A stretch of 64,000 bases of DNA from Pseudogymnoascus destructans (lineage: Eukaryota > Ascomycota > Leotiomycetes > Thelebolales > Thelebolaceae), in assembly GCF_001641265.1 (NCBI RefSeq), contig NW_020167528.1, positions 1,054,001-1,118,000 on the forward strand, written 5' to 3'. The position numbers and the translations under genes were made by a program. Positions 54,483-64,000 of this stretch are shown piece after piece (the first letter of the stretch is position 1; every line of letters begins with the position of its first letter). Below the pieces are notes generated by a model, which did no database searches, was not told the DNA's origin, and was given only the letters and a program-made list of their open reading frames with translations.

Positions 54483-54752
54483 ATGTGCAAAACAACACAC
54501 ACCCTCCACCTCCACTGCGCGCACATCAGCGCCCCCCTCCTCCCCTGCAGCACCCCCTCCCTCCCCTGCCAGCGTCGCAACGCGCTCAAGCCGCACCCGA
54601 GCAGCTGTCCAGAGTGCGAGCGGAAAGAGGAGCTGCTGGATAGGGAGGTGCGGAGGTTTTTGGCTGCTGGTCGATTTGGTGGAGGTGGGGATACTGGGGG
54701 AGGATGGGGTAGGGATGTGGTGGGGGGGGTGGGCAAGGGGCGCGAGTGTTAG
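54483..54752 (+). CDS. Small Cys/His-rich hypothetical protein
   Basis: 89 aa from ATG 54483, preceded by CACCACCACC. The N-terminal half has spaced Cys and His residues: MCKTTHTLHLHCAHISAPLL, PCSTPSLPCQRR, then SSCPECERKEELLDREVRRF. This fits small fungal proteins that begin MCK and carry a C-x-H/C-x2-C metal-binding-like pattern. The Gly-rich tail may run on by chance. No domain name can be given. The opposite strand is also open, so coding status is uncertain. Confidence 0.35.
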   Translation: MCKTTHTLHLHCAHISAPLLPCSTPSLPCQRRNALKPHPSSCPECERKEELLDREVRRFLAAGRFGGGGDTGGGWGRDVVGGVGKGREC

Positions 54753-55283
54753 AGGGGTGGAGTGGATGGTGGATGGGCGAACGATGAGGCGCTCTTAGAA
54801 CAGGTATACGATGCATGCGGGGAGGTAGAGGTAGAGGCTTGGATACGGTGCTTTGATACGAGTCTCCGGCCAGTCAGCCGTGTTGAACATGAGGTGGCGT
54901 GAGTATGCCTGGGATGGATACGTGTTGGATAGTAATCCCCGCCATCGTTATTACGAGGCTGGCCCAGTTTAGGTTCCTTCGTGTGTTAGCGCCAGGATGG
55001 CGGACACAGTGTTATTAGAAATATAAAGATTTATACAGAACAGCAGCCGCATATCTAAGTGAGAGCAAGTATCGTACTAAAGAGAAATGGCATATATGCA
55101 CCATCTAAATAGACATTCAATCGCTAAAGAAACGTAGAAACGTGATCATAAAACAGAATTACAATTGAAGGTCCAATAGCCAGCTATGAAGATATCAGAC
55201 GAGCCAAACGTGCTGCCCAAGAAGTAACAAGAAACTATATACAAAAAGAAGCCCATCTGTCTACGAGCAACCCCGTTTCGAAC
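54753..55283. other. 3' flank of the GH72 gene
   Basis: 531 bp with no gene. AT content rises near 55000-55250, consistent with the 3' UTR and downstream DNA of the minus-strand gene. Confidence 0.45.
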
Positions 55284-56911
55284 TCAGATAAGATACAGCG
55301 CAGCCAAGACCGAGCTAATCACGAATCCAAACCCTCCAACCTGCGCCGTCCCAACTGCCGCGCTGCTAGTCTCGTGCGGCGCCGCAGTGGCGCCAGTAGC
55401 GGCAGGGGATCCGGTGGTCGCGATAGGAGTAGGCACGTTTCCGTCCGTGAGGCGCCTGACCTCGAGGCCCGTGATGACGGTATCATCGCTGTTCTTGACG
55501 ACCTGCTTAACCTTCAAGTTGTCGATGGTGACGAGTTTTCCGTTCTTAGGGCTCTTGACACCGGCCTTGATGAGCGCCGCGAGGCCGTCGTTGGGTGGGC
55601 TGGGGATCTTGGTGAAGTCGTTAGGGTACCCCTTGTCCTTGATGAGGGAGGACACGCACTTGGGGAAGGGCGCTGCGGCGGCCGAGGAGGAGGTGCTCTG
55701 GAGCTCGGTGATGTTGAGCTTGGCGAGCTGGCCTTGGAAGTTATCGTAGTCGACCTTGAGTTTTGCGGAGCCATCCGAGTTCAGGACTACCAGGCCGAAG
55801 TCGTTCTTTTCCTGGGTGTACTCGTAGACGACGCCACCGCTGAAATAGGGGCTCATCTTGGAGCTGTAGAGCGCGGCGGTCTCGTCGAAGATGCGGGGAC
55901 GGATCTCTCTGCAGCCGTACTCGGACATGAATACTGGGACGCTGCTCTTCTTGAACATGTCCACGAGGGTGTTGTAGCCGGCCTCGGTAAAAGTGGCAGG
56001 GCCGCACCAGGAGTAACTGTTGAGAGCAAAGACATCGGTGATGGAGTCATCTGTGGCGTCTCCGGTCAAGCTGCACTGCATGTAGTTGAAGGTGTCAATG
56101 AGGACCTCACGGACATCAGCGGCGGAGTAGCCGACTGGGATGGGGCGGTCCGAGTGGAGCTTGATGTATTGCTTGAGATCACGGGTAACAGCCTTCATTT
56201 GATGTCAGTGTCGGACTAGTAGAATCAAGGAGAGGGGGGGGGGGGCGCTACTCACTCTGATGTATGGCACGGTAATGGCGGTTGGCACATCGTTGATGAC
56301 TTCGTTTGCTGAGAAGAACAGCAGAGTGTTGGGGAAGTTCTTGAAGGCCTCCACGACCTTGAAGGTCTGCTCCAGGTAATCATGGTTGTAGCTTTCCCAC
56401 GGTGCCTCTCTACTCAGGGCCTCATTCGGCCTAGGGGAGTTGACATCGATCATCATATAGATGCCAGCAATGTTAAAGATCGATGCGCACTCATCGTGGT
56501 TGATATCCGGAGACAAGTTGTACACGCGAATAGTGTTAACGCCAATTCTCTGGAGCAGAGCAGCATCCCTCAAGCACGTTTCCGCATTGCTGAGAGGGTC
56601 CTGTCCTGACTCAGGCTTGTAACCCGCCTCTCCGCCGGGCTGGTACGCAGCTCCGATGACCTGGAATCGCTGGCCCGAAACAGAGTTGACAAAGTCGGTC
56701 CCCTTGACGATGAGCGGGGTGACAGCAGTCGCAGCCTGGGCGCAGAGAGCCAGAAGCGCAACTTGGGACTGGTGATTCAATGTCAGCACGCGTACTCACC
56801 ATGTCTTCACCCAAAATCCAGCCCGCGGTGAGGCAGACCTGTGACACACGAATCGCATGGGTTGACCGCTGTCGCGGGTGGTTCAAAGGGTTCACTTACA
56901 GCGCGTTTCAT
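55284..56911 (-). CDS. GH72 beta-1,3-glucanosyltransferase (Gas/Gel family), GPI-anchored
   Basis: Exons 56911-56900, 56768-56256 and 56192-55284 give 477 aa. The first exon codes only MKRA, joined to SQVALLALCAQAATA as a signal peptide; a small extra exon inside intron 1 is possible. The GH72 domain has IVKGTDFVNSVSGQRFQVIG, INTIRVYNL-type sequence, DHDECASIF-like NHDECASIFN, the acid/base Glu in FFSANEVIND (about 158) and the nucleophile Glu in PVFMSEYGCREIRP (about 264). A Cys-containing linker, a Ser/Ala/Thr tail and the hydrophobic GPI signal (GGFGFVISSVLAALYLI) follow. It elongates beta-1,3-glucan in the wall. No CBM43 (X8) module is present, as in the shorter Gel-type members. Confidence 0.92.
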
Positions 56912-57831
56912 GGCTGTTATTCCGTTATTAATTTGGGTATGAAATAATCGCCGATGCTGCAACAAAACACAATAGACCGCGCGATCACAAGATAAGAGGC
57001 AAAAAGAGTGGGCCTCTGAAGGAAGAGATAAAAATGAGCGTGGTTGTTTCAGTTCGTGAATGACAAAAGGTGCGACGAAGTCGATATTCGCGGGGGGGGA
57101 TATGGGTGAGATACGTTAGTAAATACCAGGACTCTTGCAGGCGGCTGGCGCGTCTGTTTCTGCCCGCGGCGCCCGCCCTTGTACCTCGTAGTTGACAGTT
57201 TTGACAACCTCAGGGTCCTTTCCCCATTTACTTTAATCTCACGATGCACGAGGCTCGTAACGTTGTCTTGGTGTTCTCTGTTGTCATATCTGACTATTGA
57301 AGCTATTTTGTAGCTGGCTGTTGGCTGCTGTACGTACGGCTGCACGGCTGAATACGAGTAGCTAGAGACGAGGAGGTGTATCATACAGTACTTCCAACCA
57401 GCAGCATCTCATCTTGAAGTTCTATACTCGGGCACGTTTTGCATCATCATCATCTCCGTAACTACCGTACCACAGAAGAAAAGAACAAAAAGAGCGGCAT
57501 GGCAGCTACTGTAGGATCTCCCCGACTAGACCATGCTAGAGCGTCTGGTGGTGTGGTTCATCGATCGACAAGTGGCTCACCGTCATTTAACAGATGTCAG
57601 AATTGCGGCACATTCCTCGAAACACGTAATTTAAATCTCAAAAAAGGCCCCAACTGCTCCTGTGGCAGAAAGAACTCGAGACAGTACAGATCTCACATCG
57701 TCTTTATCATTAGGAAGTATCTATTGCAGGCGCCCCATCAGAGCAAATATCCCCCACATGCAGACCCATGGTCCAACATGGGACAATTTTTTCAAGTACA
57801 TTTATTACTGTTAATCCCCAAAACCTGAGCT
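56912..57831. other. Intergenic region between GH72 and acl2
   Basis: GH72 promoter side plus acl2 3' side, 920 bp. A 129-codon plus-strand frame (57439-57828) with CQNCGTF and CSCGRK is open up to the acl2 stop, but nothing supports its expression. No other feature. Confidence 0.45.
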
Positions 57832-59738
57832 CTAGGCAGCGCCAAACTCCTTCACGTCGCTGGCCTCGAAGCGGCCCGGCACAAGCGCCAAAGGCACGAT
57901 GCCGCTGACGTGCATGTCCGGTCCGTAGACGTGCATGTCGAGCTTCAGCTCCTGGCCGACAGCCTTGATGTTCTTCAGTCCCTCCTGGTAGTTGGGTCCG
58001 GCACGTCTAACCCAGATCTTAACCTTGTGCTCAATGATGCTTGGTGCATACTCGCGGATGGCCTTGATGACACCCTTGAATGTGGAGGCGACGTTGGTGA
58101 AGTTGGCAATACCGCCGCCAATGAAGAGGACCTTGCCCGCGTCGGTGGGAGGGGCGCGGAGCATAAGGTCCAGGACAGTGCGGGCGTAGTGGTAAGTCTG
58201 CGACTCGGTGGGCGCTCCGGAGTATTCGCCGTAGTTGGCGAGCTCCTCAGAGAAACCCGAGCTGGCGATAGCGTCGGCGTAGACGACGGACGCACCACCA
58301 CCAGCGACAAGAGTCCAGACTCTGCCGGTGGGGTTAAGGACGGTCAGCTTCAGCGAAGCACCAGTTTTCGCGTCGAGCTCGGCGATGTATGCCTCCTCCT
58401 TGGTCAGCTCACGGCCGAAAGGCGCTGGGAACTCCATTGGTGGGCCAGCGTCAATGTTAACGCGACCATCGGCCGCCTTGACAGCGGCCATGCCAAGAGC
58501 AGCTGGCGAGCGTGCAGCAGCCCACTTGGCACCGCACTCGAACTCAGCAGTCTGGTCGAGCTTGGCAGCCAGATCCAGGAAGAACACATCGGCGGAGGTG
58601 GCATCCTCATTTGGGATGGCAACCAATGGGTTGATTTCGAGGTATGTGAATTGGCAGTCAACGTAGACGGCGTAGAGTCTGGTGATGAAGTCGACGAGAA
58701 CGTTATGGATTCCCTTTGGCACCTTCGACAAGAGAGTAGCAGCAATCTCCTCGTTCGATGGGTATTCCTTCAGGTCCACGGGAATGAGAAGCTTCTCGGC
58801 CTTCTCATCAACGTCGCCAACATCAACACCACCCTCGTGAGTGAAAAGGATCCAGTCGCCCTGTGAAATCAAATACGTTAGTAGAGTTTAACGATATAAA
58901 ATAAAACGAGGTATATTCAAAATGAAGATAACAGTATGCATGGGAGATAGTAGGCATGGGCTAGGACGGCCGAGAATATGCAGGCTCAGAGCGTTGTGTT
59001 TGTTGGTTGGTGGGTGTGCGGAGCACCTCCTTCTCTAGCCGCCGTTCGTCCGAAGACTGAGCCGATAGCCAACCCAAAATTCATTAAAAGGGCCGTCCCC
59101 AAACTTTTCCTTCGTGCAGTGCATTTTCAACTCACTTGTTTTGATATACAGTCGCTTGACGCATATATTTGCATTTTGGCAATTGTTATGCCGATCTTGC
59201 AACTCGGCACAGAACTCCATGATACTTGTCACAAAGTTCACGGGTTCAAGCCGCACTCTGGATTTCTATCAATCGCCATGGAAATTTTTGAACGTACCTC
59301 GCGAACAGAGTTGATGTTGATATAATATTCGGTTCCGTCTGGGTGAGGCACGAATGGCTCAACCAAGAACTGCCTCAAGACACCGACAACGGACTCGACC
59401 TTTTGGGGCTTTCCGGCACGCTCTTGGATCCATGCCTTCGCCTCAGACCATGTCTTGTTCAGGGCGAGCAGACCGCTCTTGCCGCGACGCTTGATGAGCT
59501 GATCTGGCTTGGCGACAAATTTGGCGCCTGGCTGTAGCAGCCATGGGAACGAAACCTCGGCCTGGTCGAGAATCGCCGAAACCTCTGCGTCTGCTGGGAA
59601 GTAGAGCGAGGCGAGTTTCGAGGGAGGGTTGTGTGTGGTAGATTTCGGGAGAGGGGATGGCTTGATGACGGCGGCGCGGGTGAGGTGGTAGTTGAGAATG
59701 GCCTTGCCATCAGCTTCGAGGATCGCTTTGGCAGACAT
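57832..59738 (-). CDS. acl2: ATP-citrate lyase, ATP-binding subunit
   Basis: Exon 1 is 59738-59298, exon 2 58860-57832; 489 aa, about 53 kDa, the size of ascomycete Acl2. The 437-nt intron (GTACGT...TTTCACAG) splits INSVRE from GDWILFTHEGGVDVGDVD. The first half is an ATP-grasp domain (QLIKRRGKSGLL, EPFVPH); the second has the citrate/CoA-binding succinyl-CoA-synthetase-like part (YLEINPLVAIP, LTVLNPTGRVWTLVAGGGAS, FIGGGIANFTNVASTFKGV, IWVRRAGPNYQEGLKNI). It corresponds to the N-terminal part of animal ACLY. With Acl1 it cleaves cytosolic citrate to acetyl-CoA and oxaloacetate for lipid synthesis and histone acetylation. Confidence 0.96.
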
Positions 59739-60597
59739 TGTGGGTTATGTCGGAATCGGCGACTGTGCAGCTTGTTAGTTAGTCTCTGTCACCGCGCGAC
59801 AATTGGCACATCCGCGAGCATTTCAACGTCGGTGGATTGATCCCCAAGGTCTTAGCTTCGTTTGCGGTGGTACCCCGGCCATAGCCACAGTCGCGAAAAA
59901 CACAGGTCACACGACGTTTGGGGGAATCAGGAGTCTTCGACGTTGAGGGCAGCGGCGGGGGGGAACGAGCTCGCAAGCTCTGGAGGTAACTCACCAAAAA
60001 TTGAAAACCTGCGATCAAGCGACAGCTACGAAGAATTGTACTTGTGCAGCGGAAAGGCGACAATTCAGTTGATATGGGTTATTGAGAGGGCGTGAGGAGT
60101 TTGAGGGATGAAGAGGGAAGAGGGAAGAGGGAAAAGGGAAGAGGAAATAGGAACAGTGGTGGAGTGGTGGAGTGGAATTGGACGAGAGGAGGGTGTGGAA
60201 GCTGGTGGGTTGTGTTGTGGTGATGGAAGAGGAACAAAAATAAATTGATGAGGGGGGTGGGTTTGGCGGGCGGTTCACACATCCAGCTACAGTATAAGCC
60301 TACAGCTAACGGTACAGTAGGGGGATACATGTCCAGGGTACGCGAGTATTTGGGGGGGAATTTTTGTGCATCCCAGGGCGGTAAGTCTCTCTCTTCGTCA
60401 GTGTCTTTGGGAGTTGTGTTTATCCCCCTCAACTCGTATTTTTGTATTAGTCGTTTTATTATTAGTCGTTCTACTCCGTATTATGAGTCGTTTTGATTTC
60501 TCGTTTTGGTTCGTTTGGTGGTGTTGTCGTTGTGATCTCTTCGAGTCTCGAGCTATTGAAGGGTGAGGAGTTGGATGGTGAGTTGGTGGTGGGGAGG

Positions 60598-60834
60598 GGG
60601 GTGGGGAGGTGGGGAGGTGGGGAGGTGGGGAGGTGGGGAGGTGGGGAGGTGGTGACCAGTCAACACAGAGCCAACAGAGGCCAAGCGAGGAGCTAAATCG
60701 ACCAATGAGGAATGGCCCGAGGGTGGGATGAGCCATCCCACCGGCCATCCGCCCACGGCCATCCGCCCACCATCCGCCCACGGCCCACGGCCCACGGCCA
60801 TCCTCCCACCGCCCGCCCACGGCCCACCGGCCAT

Positions 60835-60883
<49 letters not shown>

Positions 60884-60960
60884 TCCTCCCACCGCCCATC
60901 CATCCTCCCACCGCCCATCCTCCCTCCCACTCCCACCGCCCATCCCACCCTGCAAGGTCC
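60598..60960. repeat. Two GC-rich simple arrays in the acl promoter
   Basis: 60598-60652 is a run of GGTGGGGAG units (9 bp). 60725-60960 is a degenerate array of CGGCCATCCGCCCAC and CCGCCCAC units. Both are strand-asymmetric, with the G-rich strand switching between them. Confidence 0.85.
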
Positions 60961-61204
60961 CGTCCCAACCATCGCCCATCCCATGCAAATCCGTCCCAAC
61001 CATCGCCCATCCACCATCCATCGCCGCGACCTTATTGTCCGGCCACGCTTACTCGAGTACCACGACCAGCACTACGTACGTACCCCATGTATACCACCGT
61101 GTATGCTCCGTACGGCCCCATGCAGTTATTCCCCCGTACAGAATGTACAATGTACATTCTGTACATTCTGTACGGTCTGCGGTGGGATTACGATGCTATT
61201 ATGC

Positions 61205-61345
61205 TGTATAGTTGGTATAGCTGGTTATAGTTGGTATAGCTGGTTATAGTTGGGTATAGCTGGTTATAGCTGGTTATAGTTGGGTATAGCTGGTTATAGC
61301 TGCTTATAGCTGCTTATAGCTGCTTATAGCTGCTTATAGCTATAA
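61205..61345. repeat. TATAGCTGGT decanucleotide array
   Basis: About 14 units of TATAGCTGGT, TATAGTTGGG or TATAGCTGCT. The last five are identical TATAGCTGCT units, indicating recent expansion at one end. Confidence 0.9.
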
Positions 61346-61604
61346 CTCCACCCCACAGTACGACAGTACGACAGTACGCCTCAGCACCCCACCCCACCCC
61401 ACCGTACACTACACTACAGTACTGTTCATCGCATCTACGGACTACACTACTACTCCGAGTACTTCTACCCCAACCGACTCTACCGTGCCCTACGCCAACA
61501 ACACTGTACTCGAGTACATCTTTCACAAAACCTGTACTTGTCCAACCCAACAACCATCCACATCCACCGACCGCCTACCCCCCCAACCCACCCCCCAACC
61601 CACC

Positions 61605-61670
61605 GCCTATCCCCCCAACCCACCACATAACCCCCCCAACCCACCACATAACCCCCCCAACCCACCACAT
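61605..61670. repeat. 20-bp C-rich tandem repeat
   Basis: CCCCCCAACCCACCACATAA occurs three times in tandem, preceded by related CCAACCCACC motifs. Confidence 0.85.
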
Positions 61671-62081
61671 ACCAGCGGGGCCAAGACACCACCACCACCA
61701 CCACCACTACCAACCCCGTCTCAATCTTCAAAAACCTCTCCCAAGAAAAGGTTCTGGCGCCTCCTCAACACAACTCTCCTCTCCTTTGGCTTGTACTCAC
61801 CTTCCAATCCTTCCCACTTCCTACCCTCCTCTCTTCTCCATCATCACCTTCCTCCTCCCATATCCACCATAATTACAATCCTCAATTCCTGTCGCACACC
61901 AATCGCTCACGAAGCTCATTGTTGAAGCTCCTTTCCCCCAACCATTTCTTGTGAGCACTTGAACCACTCGCCCTTTCATCCTCCCACAACCCCCCCCCCG
62001 CTCCACCTCTCTCCCACAACCGTACCGTCAATTGTCCCATTTCTAACCCTCAAATCGCTCCAGAACCCCGAACCTCCCGCC

Positions 62082-64000
62082 ATGCCTTCCGCTATCCCAA
62101 GTGGCACAACCGGTGCTGGTTCTGCCTCTCCCGCGACCGGACCGGGCGCGGGCAATGCCAACGACAACATCCGCCGCTTCGCTGCTCCCAGCCGGCCTTT
62201 GAGCCCTCGTGCTGAGCACGCTCTCTTCCACAACAAGACGCGATGCTTCGTGTACGGTCTGCAGCCAAGAGCCGTGCAGGGCATGCTCGATTTCGACTTC
62301 ATCTGCAAGCGCTCCACACCATCCGTTGCGGGTATCATCTACACTTTCGGTGGACAGTTCGTCAGCAAGATGTACTGGGGAACCAGCGAGACCCTCCTCC
62401 CTGTTTACCAGAGCGTAGACAAGGCGATGGCCAAGCACGCTGACGTCGATACCGTTGTCAACTTTGCTTCGTCGCGCAGCGTGTACCAGTCCACCATGGA
62501 GCTCATGGAGTATCCTCAAATTAGGTCCATTGCCATTATCGCCGAGGGTGTCCCAGAGAGGGTAAGCATGATCGAAAAAACCCCCTCGCAATCACACGGC
62601 ATTAGCTAATTGTAACAGCGTGCACGCGAGATCCTACACGTTGCGAAGAAGAAGGGTATCACCATCATTGGCCCGGCCACTGTTGGTGGAATCAAGCCCG
62701 GAGCATTCAAGATCGGCAACACTGGTGGCATGATGGACAACATCGTGGCGTCCAAGCTCTACCGCCCTGGCTCCGTCGGATACGTCTCCAAGTCCGGAGG
62801 CATGTCCAACGAGTTGAACAACATCATCTGTAACACAACCGATGGTGTCTACGAGGGTGTTGCCATTGGTGGTGACAGATACCCCGGCACGACATTTATC
62901 GACCATCTCCTCCGATACCAAGCCGACCCAGACTGCAAGATCCTCTTATTGCTGGGTGAGGTTGGTGGAATCGAGGAGTACCGCGTCATCGAGGCCGTCC
63001 AGGACGGAACCATCACCAAGCCAATTGTTGCCTGGGCGATCGGAACCTGCGCGAGCATGTTCAAGACCGAGGTTCAGTTCGGACACGCTGGATCGTTCGC
63101 CAACTCGCAGCTCGAGACCGCTGCCAACAAGAACAAGGCCATGAAGGAGGCCGGCTTCCACGTCCCCGAGACCTTCGAGGACATGCCCGCACTCCTCAGC
63201 TCTGTGTACCAGACCCTCGTCAAGGCCGGCAGCATCAAGCCAAAGGCCGAGCCGATCGTGCCCAAGATCCCTCTCGATTACTCGTGGGCGCAAGAGCTTG
63301 GCCTGATCCGAAAGCCAGCCGCCTTCATCTCCACCATCTCCGATGACCGTGGCCAGGAGCTTCTGTACGCCGGAATGCCCATCTCGGATGTCTTCAGAGA
63401 GGACATTGGAATCGGCGGTGTCATGTCCCTCCTCTGGTTCCGTCGCCGTCTCCCGGACTACGCGAGCAAGTTCCTCGAGATGGTTCTCATGTTGACTGCC
63501 GACCACGGCCCCGCCGTCTCCGGTGCCATGAACACCATCATCACCACCCGTGCCGGCAAGGACCTCATCTCCGCCCTCGTCTCCGGTCTCCTCACCATCG
63601 GCTCCCGCTTCGGTGGCGCCCTCGACGGCGCCGCCGAGGAGTTCACCCGGGCCTACGACAAGGGTCTCAGCCCACGTGACTTCGTCGACAGCATGCGCAA
63701 GCAGAACAAGCTCATCCCCGGCATCGGGCACAAGGTCAAGTCGCGCAACAACCCCGATCTCCGCGTCGAGCTCGTCAAGGAGTTTGTCAAGAAGCGCTTC
63801 CCCAGCTGCAAGATGCTCGACTACGCCCTCGCCGTCGAGTCCGTCACCACCTCCAAGAAGGACAACCTGATCCTCAACGTCGACGGCGCCGTCGCCGTCT
63901 GCTTCGTCGACCTGATGCGCAACTGCGGCGCCTTCAGCGCCGAGGAGGCGGAGGACTACCTCCAGATGGGTGTCCTCAACGGACTCTTCGTCCTCGGTCG
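62082..64000 (+). CDS. acl1: ATP-citrate lyase, citryl-CoA lyase subunit (3' end beyond window)
   Basis: Exon 1 is 62082-62561, intron 62562-62618 (GTAAGC...TGTAACAG), exon 2 from 62619 to the window edge; about 620 residues seen of an expected 650-670. ATG 62082 follows CCCGCC and begins MPSAIPSGTTGAG. The first half is the CoA-ligase/Rossmann region (TRCFVYGLQPRAVQGMLDFD, YTFGGQFVSKMYWGTSETLL, GYVSKSGGMSNELNNIICNT) with the phospho-His in QFGHAGSFANSQLETA. The second half is the citrate-synthase-like lyase domain (ADHGPAVSGAMNTIITTRAG, LIPGIGHKVKSRNNPDLRVE). It is the C-terminal part of animal ACLY, encoded separately as in other Pezizomycotina, and forms the heteromer with acl2. Confidence 0.97.

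Larger units (their letters stand above)
59739..62081. promoter_or_regulatory. Divergent acl2/acl1 intergenic promoter region
   Basis: 2.3 kb between the two start codons of one enzyme's subunits, so shared control is expected. A purine tract (GAAGAGGGAAGAGG-type, about 60105-60150) lies on the acl2 side. The acl1 side from 61380 to 62080 is CT/CCA-rich, like long fungal leaders. No gene is supported inside; the proline-rich open frames come from repeats. Confidence 0.7.

Noticed and set aside
55374..56219. 281-codon open frame antisense to the GH72 gene
   Set aside because: A shadow frame of Val/Gly/Asp composition with no domain; it runs across the GH72 exon-intron boundary.
57439..57828. 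129-codon frame with CxxC motifs next to acl2
   Set aside because: It begins with a His run, ends at the acl2 stop and lacks a recognisable domain; it probably lies in flanking UTR DNA.
57910..58866. 318-codon open frame antisense to acl2
   Set aside because: A shadow of a strongly biased GC-rich coding strand; the acl2 protein is unambiguous.
60712..61249. Proline-rich open frames of over 170 codons in the acl promoter
   Set aside because: Generated by the CCGCCCAC-type array; repeat translation only.

Overview
The window comes from a filamentous ascomycete (Pezizomycotina); a Leotiomycetes-type genome is a guess. The evidence is short GT-AG introns (mostly 49-70 nt) with CTAAC/CTGAC branch sites, a pentafunctional AROM gene, ATP-citrate lyase split into two divergent genes, a divergent H3/H4 histone pair, fungal ferroportin and GH72 genes, and Fot1/pogo, DUF3435 and LTR elements typical of fungi.

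Layout. 1-4.8 kb: a minisatellite, a decayed pogo transposase, and a spliced DUF3435 tyrosine recombinase (Starship-captain/Crypton-like) on the minus strand. 4.8-16.4 kb: a nest of four related Fot1/pogo-like transposons (two minus, two plus) plus long-TIR MITEs with the same termini and TA target duplications. Two copies look intact, one has a frameshift and one has two nonsense codons. 16.4-20.6 kb: a Cys6 gene antisense to a Ty3/gypsy-like 3' LTR, a palindromic dispersed repeat, and a gene broken by one stop codon. 20.8-25.6 kb: ferroportin, a signal-peptide cytochrome b561 and a GPI-anchored cupredoxin, a plausible metal transport/redox trio with the same repeat family on both sides. 25.6-28.8 kb: repeats, including a solo LTR with an exact target duplication and an empty-site paralogue.

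28.9-64 kb is ordinary gene-dense euchromatin: histones H3 and H4, a three-finger C2H2 factor, AROM (shikimate pathway), RNA polymerase I largest subunit, Prp3 (U4/U6 snRNP), Rad3/XPD (TFIIH helicase), a second C2H2 factor, a GH72 glucanosyltransferase, and the divergent acl2/acl1 pair making cytosolic acetyl-CoA. acl1 runs off the right edge. Most of these are housekeeping genes.

The novel biology, if any, lies in the left 28 kb: a captain-like recombinase, a recombining transposon family, an antisense gene riding on an LTR element, and a metal-redox trio between repeats. All calls come from reading the sequence; no database search was run.
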